Assembly: GCA_964213355.1 (NCBI GenBank)
Contig: CAXOVY010000017.1
Coordinates: 1-64,000 of the forward strand
Direction of reading: 5' to 3'
DNA from: JBAXAM01 sp964213355
GTDB lineage: Bacteria; Pseudomonadota; Gammaproteobacteria; UBA9339
DNA length: 64,000 nucleotides
Position 1 is the stretch's first letter. Each line of letters starts with the position of its first letter. The notes under the pieces were generated by a model. It was not told the DNA's origin. It ran no database searches and saw only the letters and a list, made by a program, of their open reading frames with translations. A program made the position numbers and the translations under genes. Shown here piece after piece: positions 45,715 through 55,000 of this stretch.

Positions 45715-47064
45715 TCATGATAGTTTCAGATAACTTAAATCTTTTGCTATATCTTTAGCAATAGTTTGTCGGTTTATTATCATGTTTAAACCATAATACA
45801 GAGTGCATCCCATAAACAATATCATCACATAAAAAACCAATTCTTTTCCTGCTCCGCAAAAAGCCCAAACTGAATAACCGCTTGCTAATAATCCAATAGC
45901 AGCGTGTATTTTGCTTGATCTACTTTGTAGACCATCGTAACGTATCAGCAATATTAATTCACATATTCCCATATTGAAGTAATCAAACAAACAAGCAGTG
46001 GATGCAATTAAAATTGCCAATTGAAATTGGCTGACCAAGTTAGCATCCATAGTAAGCCACAACATACTACATAATAAAACAAAAGTAACAATCAGACCCC
46101 ATCCTGGAACGTTAAATTTGTTACGTTTTGCAAGTATCTTGGGGAAAAAACCATCACTAGCAATTGCCATTGCTATTTGACTTTGAATTAAAATCCATCC
46201 ATTTAAACATCCAAAACAAGAAATAACTGCTCCGGCAGCAACAATCAACTCGCCCCAACGTCCGAAAATTATCTTTGCCGCTGCGGCAAAAGGGGAAGTG
46301 GAATTAGCCAGTTCATTAATTGGGATTATTCCCATAATCACAGTTGAACAAGCAATATACAGAGTGGCAGAAATTAGGGTTCCAAACAATGTTGCCAGTG
46401 GTATGTTACGTCCGGGGTTGTCTACTGAATCAGCCGGAACGGCGGCCGACTCTACGCCCATAAAAGCCCACAAAGTTAAGGTGGCTGCATGTGAAAAAGC
46501 AGACATGTCTGAATTACCAGTAACATTAAAGCTATTGGTTATGTAATCTAAATGAAAATATTTCCAACCAAAAATAGCTACCGCAATCAATGGTATCAAT
46601 TTGAAAATAGTTGTTAGTAATTGAAGCATTCCTGCTCGAGTGATGCCAGCAAGATTGACCATGACTAAAAAGGCAATAATTGCAGTAGCCACGGTCATTC
46701 CTAAAACAGGATTTGCAAGCACTGGAAAGAAAACACGTAGATAACCTATGAGAGCAACCGTTATAGCAATGTTCCCAACACCAGTGTAAACCCAATAGAG
46801 AGAGGCTATTTGAAACCCCATGAATCTTCCTAATCCTTTCTCTGCATATACATACGGACCTCCGGTTTTAGTAACCATATGGCTCATTCTGGAAAATGCC
46901 ATGGCTAACAAAAAAGCTCCTAGAGCCGTAAATATCCATGATAACAAGCTAACGCTACCAACACGCGCTAAATCGGCTGGCAAAATAAATACACCAGACC
47001 CAATCATGTTACCAGTTACAAGAGAAGTCAGTGATAATAACCCAAGTTTTTTTGGTGTTGTCAT
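45715..47064 (-). CDS. APC-family amino acid permease (AdiC/PotE-like)
   Basis: With the ATG at 47064 (MTTPKKLG) the product has 449 residues and about 12 membrane segments. TM1 carries the unwound-helix motif GNMIGSGVFILPADLA, a hallmark of the APC basic-amino-acid/polyamine antiporter branch (AdiC, PotE, CadB). GGPYVYAEKGLGRFMGFQ and NPGRNIPLAT are further family signatures. It probably exchanges an amino acid for its decarboxylation product or imports an amino acid; no decarboxylase gene is in the window. The start codon overlaps the pdxY stop (ATGA), so the two genes are translationally coupled. Confidence 0.85.
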   Translation of the reverse strand: MTTPKKLGLLSLTSLVTGNMIGSGVFILPADLARVGSVSLLSWIFTALGAFLLAMAFSRMSHMVTKTGGPYVYAEKGLGRFMGFQIASLYWVYTGVGNIAITVALIGYLRVFFPVLANPVLGMTVATAIIAFLVMVNLAGITRAGMLQLLTTIFKLIPLIAVAIFGWKYFHLDYITNSFNVTGNSDMSAFSHAATLTLWAFMGVESAAVPADSVDNPGRNIPLATLFGTLISATLYIACSTVIMGIIPINELANSTSPFAAAAKIIFGRWGELIVAAGAVISCFGCLNGWILIQSQIAMAIASDGFFPKILAKRNKFNVPGWGLIVTFVLLCSMLWLTMDANLVSQFQLAILIASTACLFDYFNMGICELILLIRYDGLQSRSSKIHAAIGLLASGYSVWAFCGAGKELVFYVMILFMGCTLYYGLNMIINRQTIAKDIAKDLSYLKLS

Positions 47065-47909
47065 AATGCTGTACACTCAAATAATGATTGTTGATCAAAG
47101 GAAGAATAATTAACACTCGTTACTAACAACTCTCTGGATCCTGCCTGGAAAGTATTATTCATCACCAGTTCCATAAAATAAATAGTTCGCCTTAAAGACT
47201 CTATGCCATCATTTGTTGCAAGATAACTTCCCAAAAATAAAGCAGAAAACAAATCTCCAGATCCGTTAGGAGGCGTAACAAAATTGTGTTCTTTGGTTTT
47301 AATTACTGTATATTTCTGCTCACATGCAATAAATACATATAGTTCATTGTTTCCTAAATCTTGAACTTTAACGCCAGTTATAATCACTATCTTTACATTC
47401 AACTTGTGAAAATAATCAGCTGCATTTTTCAAATCTTGAACATTTTTTATGGTTATACCAGAAAGGGTTTCTGCCTCAAATTGATTTGGGGTAATAATAT
47501 CAGCCCGTAAATAATCTTTAAAAAAATGTAGCACCTCGGGTTTCACAAAGCAACTAGTGTTACCAATTACTGGATCACACAGATATAAAATATTGGCATT
47601 TCTTGATTTAAATCTTTTTACAGTTGCTAAAACTTCATGACAAATCTCACTACTTCCCATATAACCAGAAAGTATGGCCACACATTTATCCGTCACACCC
47701 AAATCTTCTATTCCCTGGATAACATTTCTTATGTGTGCGCTCTCAAATATTGTTCCTTGCCACTTACCATAGCCGGTATGATTTGAAAATTGTACGGTAT
47801 TTACAGGCCACACATCATATCCCATAGACTGCAGAGGAAAAGTAGCTGCCTTATTACCAACATAGCCATAAGCCACATGTGACTGTATAGAAAGCACTGA
47901 TTTAAACAT
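47061..47909 (-). CDS. pdxY: Pyridoxal kinase PdxY
   Basis: This is a ribokinase-fold kinase that phosphorylates pyridoxal to pyridoxal 5'-phosphate (vitamin B6 salvage). The ATG at 47909 (MFKSVLSIQSHVAYGYVGN) follows AGGAG and gives 282 residues, the usual size; a start at 47969 would overlap the upstream gene. Family landmarks are SHVAYGYVGN, NTVQFSNHTGYGKW, CDPVIGN, DIITPNQFEAE and the catalytic NGSGDLFSALFLG (GSGD in place of GTGD). It is coupled to the permease by an ATGA overlap. Salvage of B6 next to a peptidase and transporters suits a nutrient-scavenging life style. Confidence 0.92.
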   Translation of the reverse strand: MFKSVLSIQSHVAYGYVGNKAATFPLQSMGYDVWPVNTVQFSNHTGYGKWQGTIFESAHIRNVIQGIEDLGVTDKCVAILSGYMGSSEICHEVLATVKRFKSRNANILYLCDPVIGNTSCFVKPEVLHFFKDYLRADIITPNQFEAETLSGITIKNVQDLKNAADYFHKLNVKIVIITGVKVQDLGNNELYVFIACEQKYTVIKTKEHNFVTPPNGSGDLFSALFLGSYLATNDGIESLRRTIYFMELVMNNTFQAGSRELLVTSVNYSSFDQQSLFECTAL

Positions 47910-47922
47910 AACTAATCTCCTA

Positions 47923-49959
47923 TCACCATATCTTAACAATCTCGTTTTCAGGAAGAACCATTGGATCATTTGGCTTGCAACTATAGGCTTCTTTAAACCC
48001 AGGTTGTTGCTTCATTTGCTCATTGGTTCTCGCATATTCTAGTGCATGCGGATCTGTTTTCAATCTTAGTTCGGTAACGCCTTTTCTTTCTACTTTACAC
48101 CATGTTCTCGCCCACTGGAGGAAAAATCTTTTCTTTAGCTCTTTGCTACCGCTTCCTAGAGGAAAAGCTGCTCTATAGGCTGTGCTAACTCCAACCAAAT
48201 CACCAATATTTTCACCCAAAGTAAATTTGCCATTATGACCGATCTTATTAAATTGCATGATCAAATACTGAGATCTTTCATTAAACACTTTTTTATCTGC
48301 ATCTGACATCCATGGCTTAAGCACGCCATCAGCATTAAAGCCACTACCATGATCATCTATTGCATGACCAAGCTCGTGTCCAATAACAGCCCCAATAGCA
48401 CCCAAGTTTACTTCTTCGGGTTCATTCGGATCATAAAAAGGATACTGCAATATCCCTACCGGAAACTCAAACCTGTTATAGAATGGCGAATAACTCGCAC
48501 TCACGGTTAATGGTCCCATCTGCCAACGATTTACATTTACAGGACCATTTAGCTCTTTGAGCTGTTTATCTATCATTAACCCTCCAAGCTTATGACTATT
48601 TGCTATGGGACTATCAATTGAATAAGTAGCCATAGGGTGAAAGTCCCAATCTGCCTCATTATCTGGACTAACAAGTGCAAGTTTAGCCTTCTTTATTTTG
48701 CGAATGGCTTCTTTTTTAGCGCCGCTACTAAGCCACTTATTATCATTTAATTGATCGATTAAAGATGCCCTAATTTTTTCAATCGACTTTATGAATTTTT
48801 CTTTGGGGAAGCCCGGAAAAACTTTGGGTAAAAGGGTAAAATCCACTTCTTTCTCAAAATTACTTATAACGGATTGAGTACAGCGCTCATGCCGATCAGG
48901 TCTTTTGTTTGGACCACCTAAATACTTTTTATTAAATTCAAATTTCTTATTAAAAAATTTTGGATAGGCATCATCCATAATTGACTTTAACTGGAAATAC
49001 AAATAAATGCTTTTTAACTCTTCTAGCGATGCGGTTTCTAACTTTTTATTAAGAAATTCCATAGTGTTATTACCAATAATATTTCTTATAACTACATGCG
49101 CAGGAATATCAGAAAGAAATTTTTCTAGTTTCAAGTGGGGATAATTTTTTATTAAATCTTTTCTTGCAAACTCAGTTCTAGAAAAATAACGCTCCTGAAC
49201 CTGTGGTGGAGTAGGATATTCCTGCGCAAGTTCTTTTCCAAAATTAAAAACTAACTCAGCTTTTCTTGTCGGAGCTTTCTCATCAATAGTAACAAAAAAC
49301 TGTTTCATCAATGCTCTTAGTTCCTCAGTTAACTTTTTATTTTTATAATAGCTCCTTTCAGGCAAACTCATTAAGCTAACATAAAAAAATAAATCATTGT
49401 AAGTTGGTCGATCCAAATTTGAATCTGTAAAAAAACCAACAAAACTCAGCTGCGAAGAGTTCGTAATATTTTTTGCAATCATAGCGGCAAACTCTTCTCT
49501 GGTTGTAATCTTTGCTAGCATTTCTTTTGTCTGCTTAACAAAAGCCTTTTCTTCTTTTTGTCCTGCTTGCTTGTTCATACAAGCCAAATAGTAATTTTTT
49601 ATTTCCTTCTCTATCTCTGACTCTGGTGCTTTTTTAGCTAAACTTAAAAAGTATTTTTTTTTGAACTCAAGTAAGCGTTCATCAGCATCACTAAAAGAAA
49701 AAACATGACTAGAGCGATCTTCCCGTAATTGAAAGCTTGCGATAACAGGAGAACAGGCATATTCATAAAAATTGACGCAAGGGTTGATCGCACTATTTGC
49801 CGGATATTCTCTTTTGTCGGGAATTGTCGACGATTTGGCAACTCGACTTAACCGCGCATAACTCATGGAGCTAAAAACACCCATCACAAAAATCAACAGG
49901 CACTTTAAAAACAGACTAATTGTTTTTTTTCTGGCAAATAGCACAAAGTTCCCCTTCAA
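47923..49959 (-). CDS. M13-family zinc metallopeptidase (neprilysin/PepO-like)
   Basis: The 678-residue secreted or membrane-anchored peptidase has an N-terminal signal or anchor segment (about residues 12-36, ending SMSYA) and then INPCVNFYEYACSPV, the start of the M13 N-domain. The zinc site is HELGH at residues 528-532 with the third ligand E583 in ENIGD. GHAIDDHGSGFNADG follows the first motif. The C-terminus ends near CKPNDPMVLP and KIW, the M13 end that completes the S1' pocket. It would degrade oligopeptides in the periplasm or outside. The stop is 13 bp before the pdxY ATG, so it heads the operon with pdxY and a permease. Confidence 0.9.
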   Translation of the reverse strand: MKGNFVLFARKKTISLFLKCLLIFVMGVFSSMSYARLSRVAKSSTIPDKREYPANSAINPCVNFYEYACSPVIASFQLREDRSSHVFSFSDADERLLEFKKKYFLSLAKKAPESEIEKEIKNYYLACMNKQAGQKEEKAFVKQTKEMLAKITTREEFAAMIAKNITNSSQLSFVGFFTDSNLDRPTYNDLFFYVSLMSLPERSYYKNKKLTEELRALMKQFFVTIDEKAPTRKAELVFNFGKELAQEYPTPPQVQERYFSRTEFARKDLIKNYPHLKLEKFLSDIPAHVVIRNIIGNNTMEFLNKKLETASLEELKSIYLYFQLKSIMDDAYPKFFNKKFEFNKKYLGGPNKRPDRHERCTQSVISNFEKEVDFTLLPKVFPGFPKEKFIKSIEKIRASLIDQLNDNKWLSSGAKKEAIRKIKKAKLALVSPDNEADWDFHPMATYSIDSPIANSHKLGGLMIDKQLKELNGPVNVNRWQMGPLTVSASYSPFYNRFEFPVGILQYPFYDPNEPEEVNLGAIGAVIGHELGHAIDDHGSGFNADGVLKPWMSDADKKVFNERSQYLIMQFNKIGHNGKFTLGENIGDLVGVSTAYRAAFPLGSGSKELKKRFFLQWARTWCKVERKGVTELRLKTDPHALEYARTNEQMKQQPGFKEAYSCKPNDPMVLPENEIVKIW

Positions 49960-50265
49960 TCATTGTCAAAACACCGCGTTATTATATAGCAACTAAAGTA
50001 TTTTGCGATTTTTAGATGTTCACAAAAACTCATATTCTGAGATCGTTGCGATCCCATTAATTAGCCAAGGCTCTACACATGAAAATTAATCGATTAAAAA
50101 AGAAAGAGATATAACATAAGCATTATTATTGATGAGAGGATAATACTCAAAACTTTTCATGCATAGGCCTTTTAGGGCTGTTATCAATTTTCTTGATTTT
50201 CTTCTATTTTAAATTATCATGGCACTGCTTTTTTGGTCAATAAAATAATAAGGAGTTTAAACACT
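49960..50265 (+). other. 306-bp intergenic region between divergent genes
   Basis: No credible coding frame is seen. A possible promoter for the downstream peptide is TTGATT (50193-50198), 16 bp, TATCAT (50215-50220). A short inverted repeat GATCG-ttg-CGATC lies near 50040-50054. AGGAG at 50251-50255 serves the ATG at 50266. Confidence 0.5.
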
Positions 50266-50520
50266 ATGAATAGCAATATTATCGAGTTAAATCAAAAAGA
50301 GATTTCCTCCATTTCTGGTGGAAAAGAAAGCAATCCTGGTATAGATAAAGAAACCAAACCTTGCGAATCCGGATTTATGTGTTACAAAGAAAAGTTCTCT
50401 GATGCGGTAGACTGGTCAATAGACTGGTCGAAAGCAAACGTAAACTACGTGCTCTGTACAGTAGGGGGATTTGTTGCAGGACTTTTCACCTATGCCGTAG
50501 TGAAGAGAACAAAAAAGTAA
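50266..50520 (+). CDS. Double-glycine leader peptide, bacteriocin-like small protein
   Basis: The 84-residue product starts at ATG 50266, ten bases after AGGAG. The N-terminus MNSNIIELNQKEISSISGG is a class II-type leader with hydrophobic residues at spaced positions and a GG cleavage site at residues 18-19. Such leaders are cut by C39-peptidase ABC transporters. The mature part would be 65 residues, with Cys at 28, 34 and 65, and one membrane-active helix near the end (VLCTVGGFVAGLFTYAVV) followed by a basic tail. It may be a bacteriocin, a signal peptide precursor or a secreted membrane-active peptide. No exporter or immunity gene is next to it. A frame extending upstream to 50233 is not supported. 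Confidence 0.62.
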   Translation: MNSNIIELNQKEISSISGGKESNPGIDKETKPCESGFMCYKEKFSDAVDWSIDWSKANVNYVLCTVGGFVAGLFTYAVVKRTKK

Positions 50521-50601
50521 ACTAAAAAAGAGAATGTGATAAGTAACTTTCATTACAATAATAATAAAATTAGTTACCTGACCAAATAAAGATAAGGAGA
50601 A

Positions 50602-50630
50602 GCAACAGCTCATTTCTGTGAAGCTGTTGC
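50602..50630 (+). terminator. Stem-loop after the double-glycine peptide gene
   Basis: GCAACAGCT (50602-50610) pairs with AGCTGTTGC (50622-50630) around an 11-nt loop. No T-run follows; the right arm abuts the palindrome at 50631. It may be a weak terminator or part of the regulatory site. Confidence 0.45.
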
Positions 50631-50674
50631 ATTATCCAAATTTGGATAATGCATGTTGACTAAATTTGGATAAT
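50631..50674 (+). promoter_or_regulatory. Perfect 20-bp palindrome plus half-site upstream of the DUF4143 ATPase gene
   Basis: ATTATCCAAA (50631-50640) joined to TTTGGATAAT (50641-50650) is fully palindromic. The sequence AAATTTGGATAAT recurs at 50662-50674, 18 bp before the ATG at 50692. The spacing and repetition suggest an operator, perhaps bound by the downstream protein or its partner. Confidence 0.6.
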
Positions 50675-50691
50675 AGTATAATCTTTTGGTC

Positions 50692-52065
50692 ATGGACATA
50701 AGATTTGCCCCACATAATTCTCACTTAGATACCCCAAAACACTTTGTTGATCGCGACCCACATTTGCAGCGTCTAAAAAAACAAAAGTACGTTTACCAAT
50801 CACCTATTATTAAACAGCTACCGACCACTATTCCAGGTATTTATACTGTGGGCGGTGGGCGACAAATCGGTAAAACTACATTACTCAAACAATGGATGCT
50901 TTCGCTCCTAGAACAAAAAATCATACCGCAAGCAATTGCCTTTTTCTCCGGGGAGCTTATTGACGATCACCATGCATTGCTTGATCTGATACAAAACCAC
51001 TTGGAATCTACACCTCTTGTGAAGCTTCATTACTTAATAATCGATGAAGTAACCTATATTCGCGATTGGGATAAAGCGATCAAATATGCTGCCGATGCCG
51101 GTTTATTGAAAAACACAGTATTAGTTTTAACTGGATCTGACCTGGTATTAATTCAGGAAGCTAGAATGCGTTTTCCGGGCAGACGAGGAATTGCAACTCA
51201 AGTGGACTTTCATCTTTACCCACTAACCTTTCGCGAAACAGTTGTCCTAAAAAAATTTGATTTGCAAAAAATAACGGGCAACAGCCTGGATGAATTATAT
51301 AAATTGTTTAATGATTATTTAAAGCATGGCGGCTACTTAACCGCAATTAATGATTGGGCGATATCAGAATCAATTGCTCCAGCAACCTTGCGAACTTATT
51401 CTGACTGGATTCGCGGAGACATGTTACGCCGAGGAAAACAAGAACATTATTTACGCGAAATCTTGTCTGCTATTATCAAACGTTATTGTACTCAGGTTAG
51501 CTGGCACACTCTTGCCCACGATTTATCAATTGATCACCATAAAACCGTCGCCGATTACATTAATCTATTAAGCTCCATGGATGTGACATTTATTCAATCA
51601 GCATTATCAGAGGATAAGCTCACTGGGGCTCCCAAAAAAGCCAAAAAAATTATTTTCATGGATCCATTTATTTTTCATGCTATAAGGCTATGGCTATGGC
51701 CAATTGAAAATCCATATGTGACGCAAATTGAAGCGGCAGTCAACGATCCGATTTTATCATCCAAATTGGTAGAGGCATGCGTTGTAACTCATTGTCAGCG
51801 CTTATGGCCAACTTACTACATCAAAGCAGACGGTGAAGTTGATATTGCCTATATTGACCAACAGCGCTTCTGGCCAATTGAAATTAAATGGACTAACCAG
51901 GTTCGCCCCCATGAATACAAGCAAATTCAAAAATACTCCAACGCTCGCATTTTGGTAAAACCAAAGACTAGCGGCAAAGTTGGCAACATTTATCTTGAAC
52001 CACTACCAGTGGCCTTGCTCAGATTATCCCCAATACACCAGCCCAGCATCTTGCTGCCGAAATAG
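50692..52065 (+). CDS. AAA-type ATPase with C-terminal DUF4143 domain
   Basis: The 457-residue protein starts at ATG 50692 (MDIRFAPHN). The Walker A region GGGRQIGKTT is at about residues 54-63, Walker B is LIIDEVTYIRDWD, and a sensor-like VLTGSDLVLI follows: the AAA_14 type. The C-terminal third ends in a DUF4143-type nuclease-like fold (VEACVVTHC, DGEVDIAYI, WPIEIKW, with spacing like a PD-(D/E)xK core). Such ATPases are common in bacteria and archaea, and their role is unknown. No obvious partner gene is adjacent. The 3' end overlaps the convergent glycogen synthase/phosphorylase gene by 42 bp. Confidence 0.82.
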   Translation: MDIRFAPHNSHLDTPKHFVDRDPHLQRLKKQKYVYQSPIIKQLPTTIPGIYTVGGGRQIGKTTLLKQWMLSLLEQKIIPQAIAFFSGELIDDHHALLDLIQNHLESTPLVKLHYLIIDEVTYIRDWDKAIKYAADAGLLKNTVLVLTGSDLVLIQEARMRFPGRRGIATQVDFHLYPLTFRETVVLKKFDLQKITGNSLDELYKLFNDYLKHGGYLTAINDWAISESIAPATLRTYSDWIRGDMLRRGKQEHYLREILSAIIKRYCTQVSWHTLAHDLSIDHHKTVADYINLLSSMDVTFIQSALSEDKLTGAPKKAKKIIFMDPFIFHAIRLWLWPIENPYVTQIEAAVNDPILSSKLVEACVVTHCQRLWPTYYIKADGEVDIAYIDQQRFWPIEIKWTNQVRPHEYKQIQKYSNARILVKPKTSGKVGNIYLEPLPVALLRLSPIHQPSILLPK

Positions 52066-55000
52066 CATTGGGTTATAAGGCAGCACCCGCACGCCATATG
52101 AATAAAATCCAGTATCTTCAATTTGATACTCAGCGACATAAGTTAGAACACCAACTTCGCGCGATTCAATACGCTGGAGGCTAATAATTACTGGATTGCA
52201 GCGGTGACTGTTGGTTCTGATCAACACAAATTCAACTTTTAGTTCACTGGACTCCATTTTGCCTGAAAATAATAACAGCTTAACTTTCAATAAACCACCG
52301 GATGTAATCTTACCATCTTGAATGCCATTAACAAAAATAGCTTTAATTTTTACCGTATTAAAGCGCTCAGTAATATCTTGCTTCCATGCAACTATCTTTT
52401 TCAAATCTTCTAAATTATTCTGCATTAACTGTTCATTACGTAGTACAACTGGACTATAAAAATTATTGGCATAATCTCGCACCATTCTTGAAGTGTTATA
52501 ATTACAAGCAACCAAAGCAATTGATGCTTTCATTTTTTCTACCCACCCAGAATTAAAACCAGCGCGATTGGCTTTATAATAAAGGGGAACAATCTCCGTT
52601 TCGAGCGTTTCCAACAAACACATGTTTTCCACATCATCACGCTTATCAATATCATCCACAATTGTCAAACTTTCAATCTGCCATCCCACCTGATCATTAT
52701 AAGCTTCGTCCCACCACCCATCTTTAGTAGAAAAATTCAATCCGCCATTAATCCCCGCTTTCATACCACTGGTACCACAAGCTTCACGCCCCAATATTGG
52801 CGTATTCAGCCACACATCCACACCCTGCACCAATAATTTTGCTAAACCAATATTATATTCCTCAAGAAAAATAATATGTCCATTAAACATATCCAGCCGC
52901 AATGTTTCAATGATTTCACGAATCAGATCCCTGCCACCATCATCAGCGGGATGTGCTTTCCCAGCCATTAAAACTACCACAGGCTCTTTTTCATTATTTA
53001 AAACACGAGCCAACCTCTGTGGATCACGCAAAAACAAGTCATTACGCTTATATGCAGTAAAGCGTCGCGACAAGCCGATCACCAAAGTATTATTGGTAAG
53101 ACATTTCAAAGAAGCATTGATCAGCTGCTTGCTTTCATTACGCAACGTATATTGTTCAACCAGCAATTGCCGCACCACTTTAAGTAATTTTTCTTTTTGT
53201 ATCTGATGCGCCTTCCATACTTCTCCATTATCTATCGACTTAACTTTCTCCCAAACCAATGCCTCATCTTGCTTTTTAATCCATCCGCTTGGTAGGTAAT
53301 CTTCATACAACAATCTCATTGTTCCACCCAACCAAGTTGCTAAATGAACTCCATTAGTTGCCACATCAATTGGTACTTCACACTCGAGTAGTCCGGGCCA
53401 TATTGCATTCCACATTACTCGTGCAACTTTGCCATGCAACCTTGAAACAGCATTAGCACTTAAAGTCAAGCGTAGTGCCAAAACCGTCATCGAAAAAACT
53501 CTTACCATAGGATCCACATCACGCGCCAAATTAAATAATTTATCAAACGTAATACCCAAGCGAGAAACAGCATAATCTTGTAAATATTTTTTTATCAAGT
53601 CCTCAGCAAAAGTTTCATTACCTGCAGCAACGGGGGTATGCGTTGTAAAAATAGAAGAACTCCGTACTATTTCACATGCCTCATCAAAAATATATCCTTG
53701 ATGACATAAACCCCTAATTCGTTCTAATAACAGAAAAGCGGAATGTCCTTCATTGAGATGATATAACGCTGGTTTTATATCAAGCTTATCCACTAAAAGC
53801 CTAGTTCCACCAATCCCTAAAACCAATTCCTGCATCAAACGAACTTCACGCGAACCGCCATATAAACTATTGGTAATCTCACGATCAGTTGCAACATTTT
53901 CCACTACATCAGTATCAAGCAAATAAAGACTAGCGCGACCTACGATAACCTCCCACACCTGCATATATACCGTACGACCTAAAATCTCAACACCAACTAA
54001 CACTGCCTTACCTGAAGCATCATTAACTTTGCGCATTGGAATTTGATTTGGATCCCAAGTTTCATAGAGAGCTTCTTGCTCACCTTTAGCATTAATCAGT
54101 TGTCTAAAATATCCTTGCTTATAAAACAACCCAACAGCAATCGTAGGCACAGACAGATCCGACATTGCTTTCAGGTAATCACCAGCAAGAATACCCAAAC
54201 CCCCAGAATAAATTGGAAGACATTCAGCAATACCATATTCCATACAGAAATAAGCGATCGGATTTGCCACGCTAACTGAAGTAGCGTTACAAAGTTTAAC
54301 AACTCCATGGTTAGTTTGCATGTAGCCAGTAAAATCGGCTATAACTTTATTGTACAACCATATATAATCTTCATTATCAGCTGCAGTTTGTAAGGCATGC
54401 GATGAAACTAAATTCAAAAAATATACGGGATTATGACGCACTTGCTCCCACAATACTGGATCAATCTTCTGAAATAATGTTTTGGCTTCTTCATGCCACG
54501 ACCACCAAAAATTATAAGCAAGAACACGTAGCTCTTTTATTTTTTCGGGCAAAATACATTCGTATTGAAATAAATGGAAGCGTGGCTTAGTAGCCTCAGC
54601 TTCATGAATACTAGTAACGCACACGTTATCCAAACCAGTAACATCGAATATTGCACCAGCAAGTTTATTAAACTTGATCGCCCACACATAAGCATCGAGA
54701 TAATCTTGATAAAACAATTTCCAATCGGCAAAATTGGCTACTTGCAAAGCTTTGGTGCGAACATTAGCACTATACGCCTGGTCATGACTACGCCCAACTA
54801 CGGTTTGCAAATACTCACCCAAATAAACAATGACTTTTTGCTCATCATAATCTTTGCGCTTTAATACAAACACAGCATCAACATGATCCTGTTTGAGATT
54901 ATTTATAAAGCAACCAAAACCGGATAAATCAGTAGTAATTGTCGGGGTGGAAGAAGCGATACTTTCCAGTGGCGTATAACCCCACGGTTCATAAAAAGAG

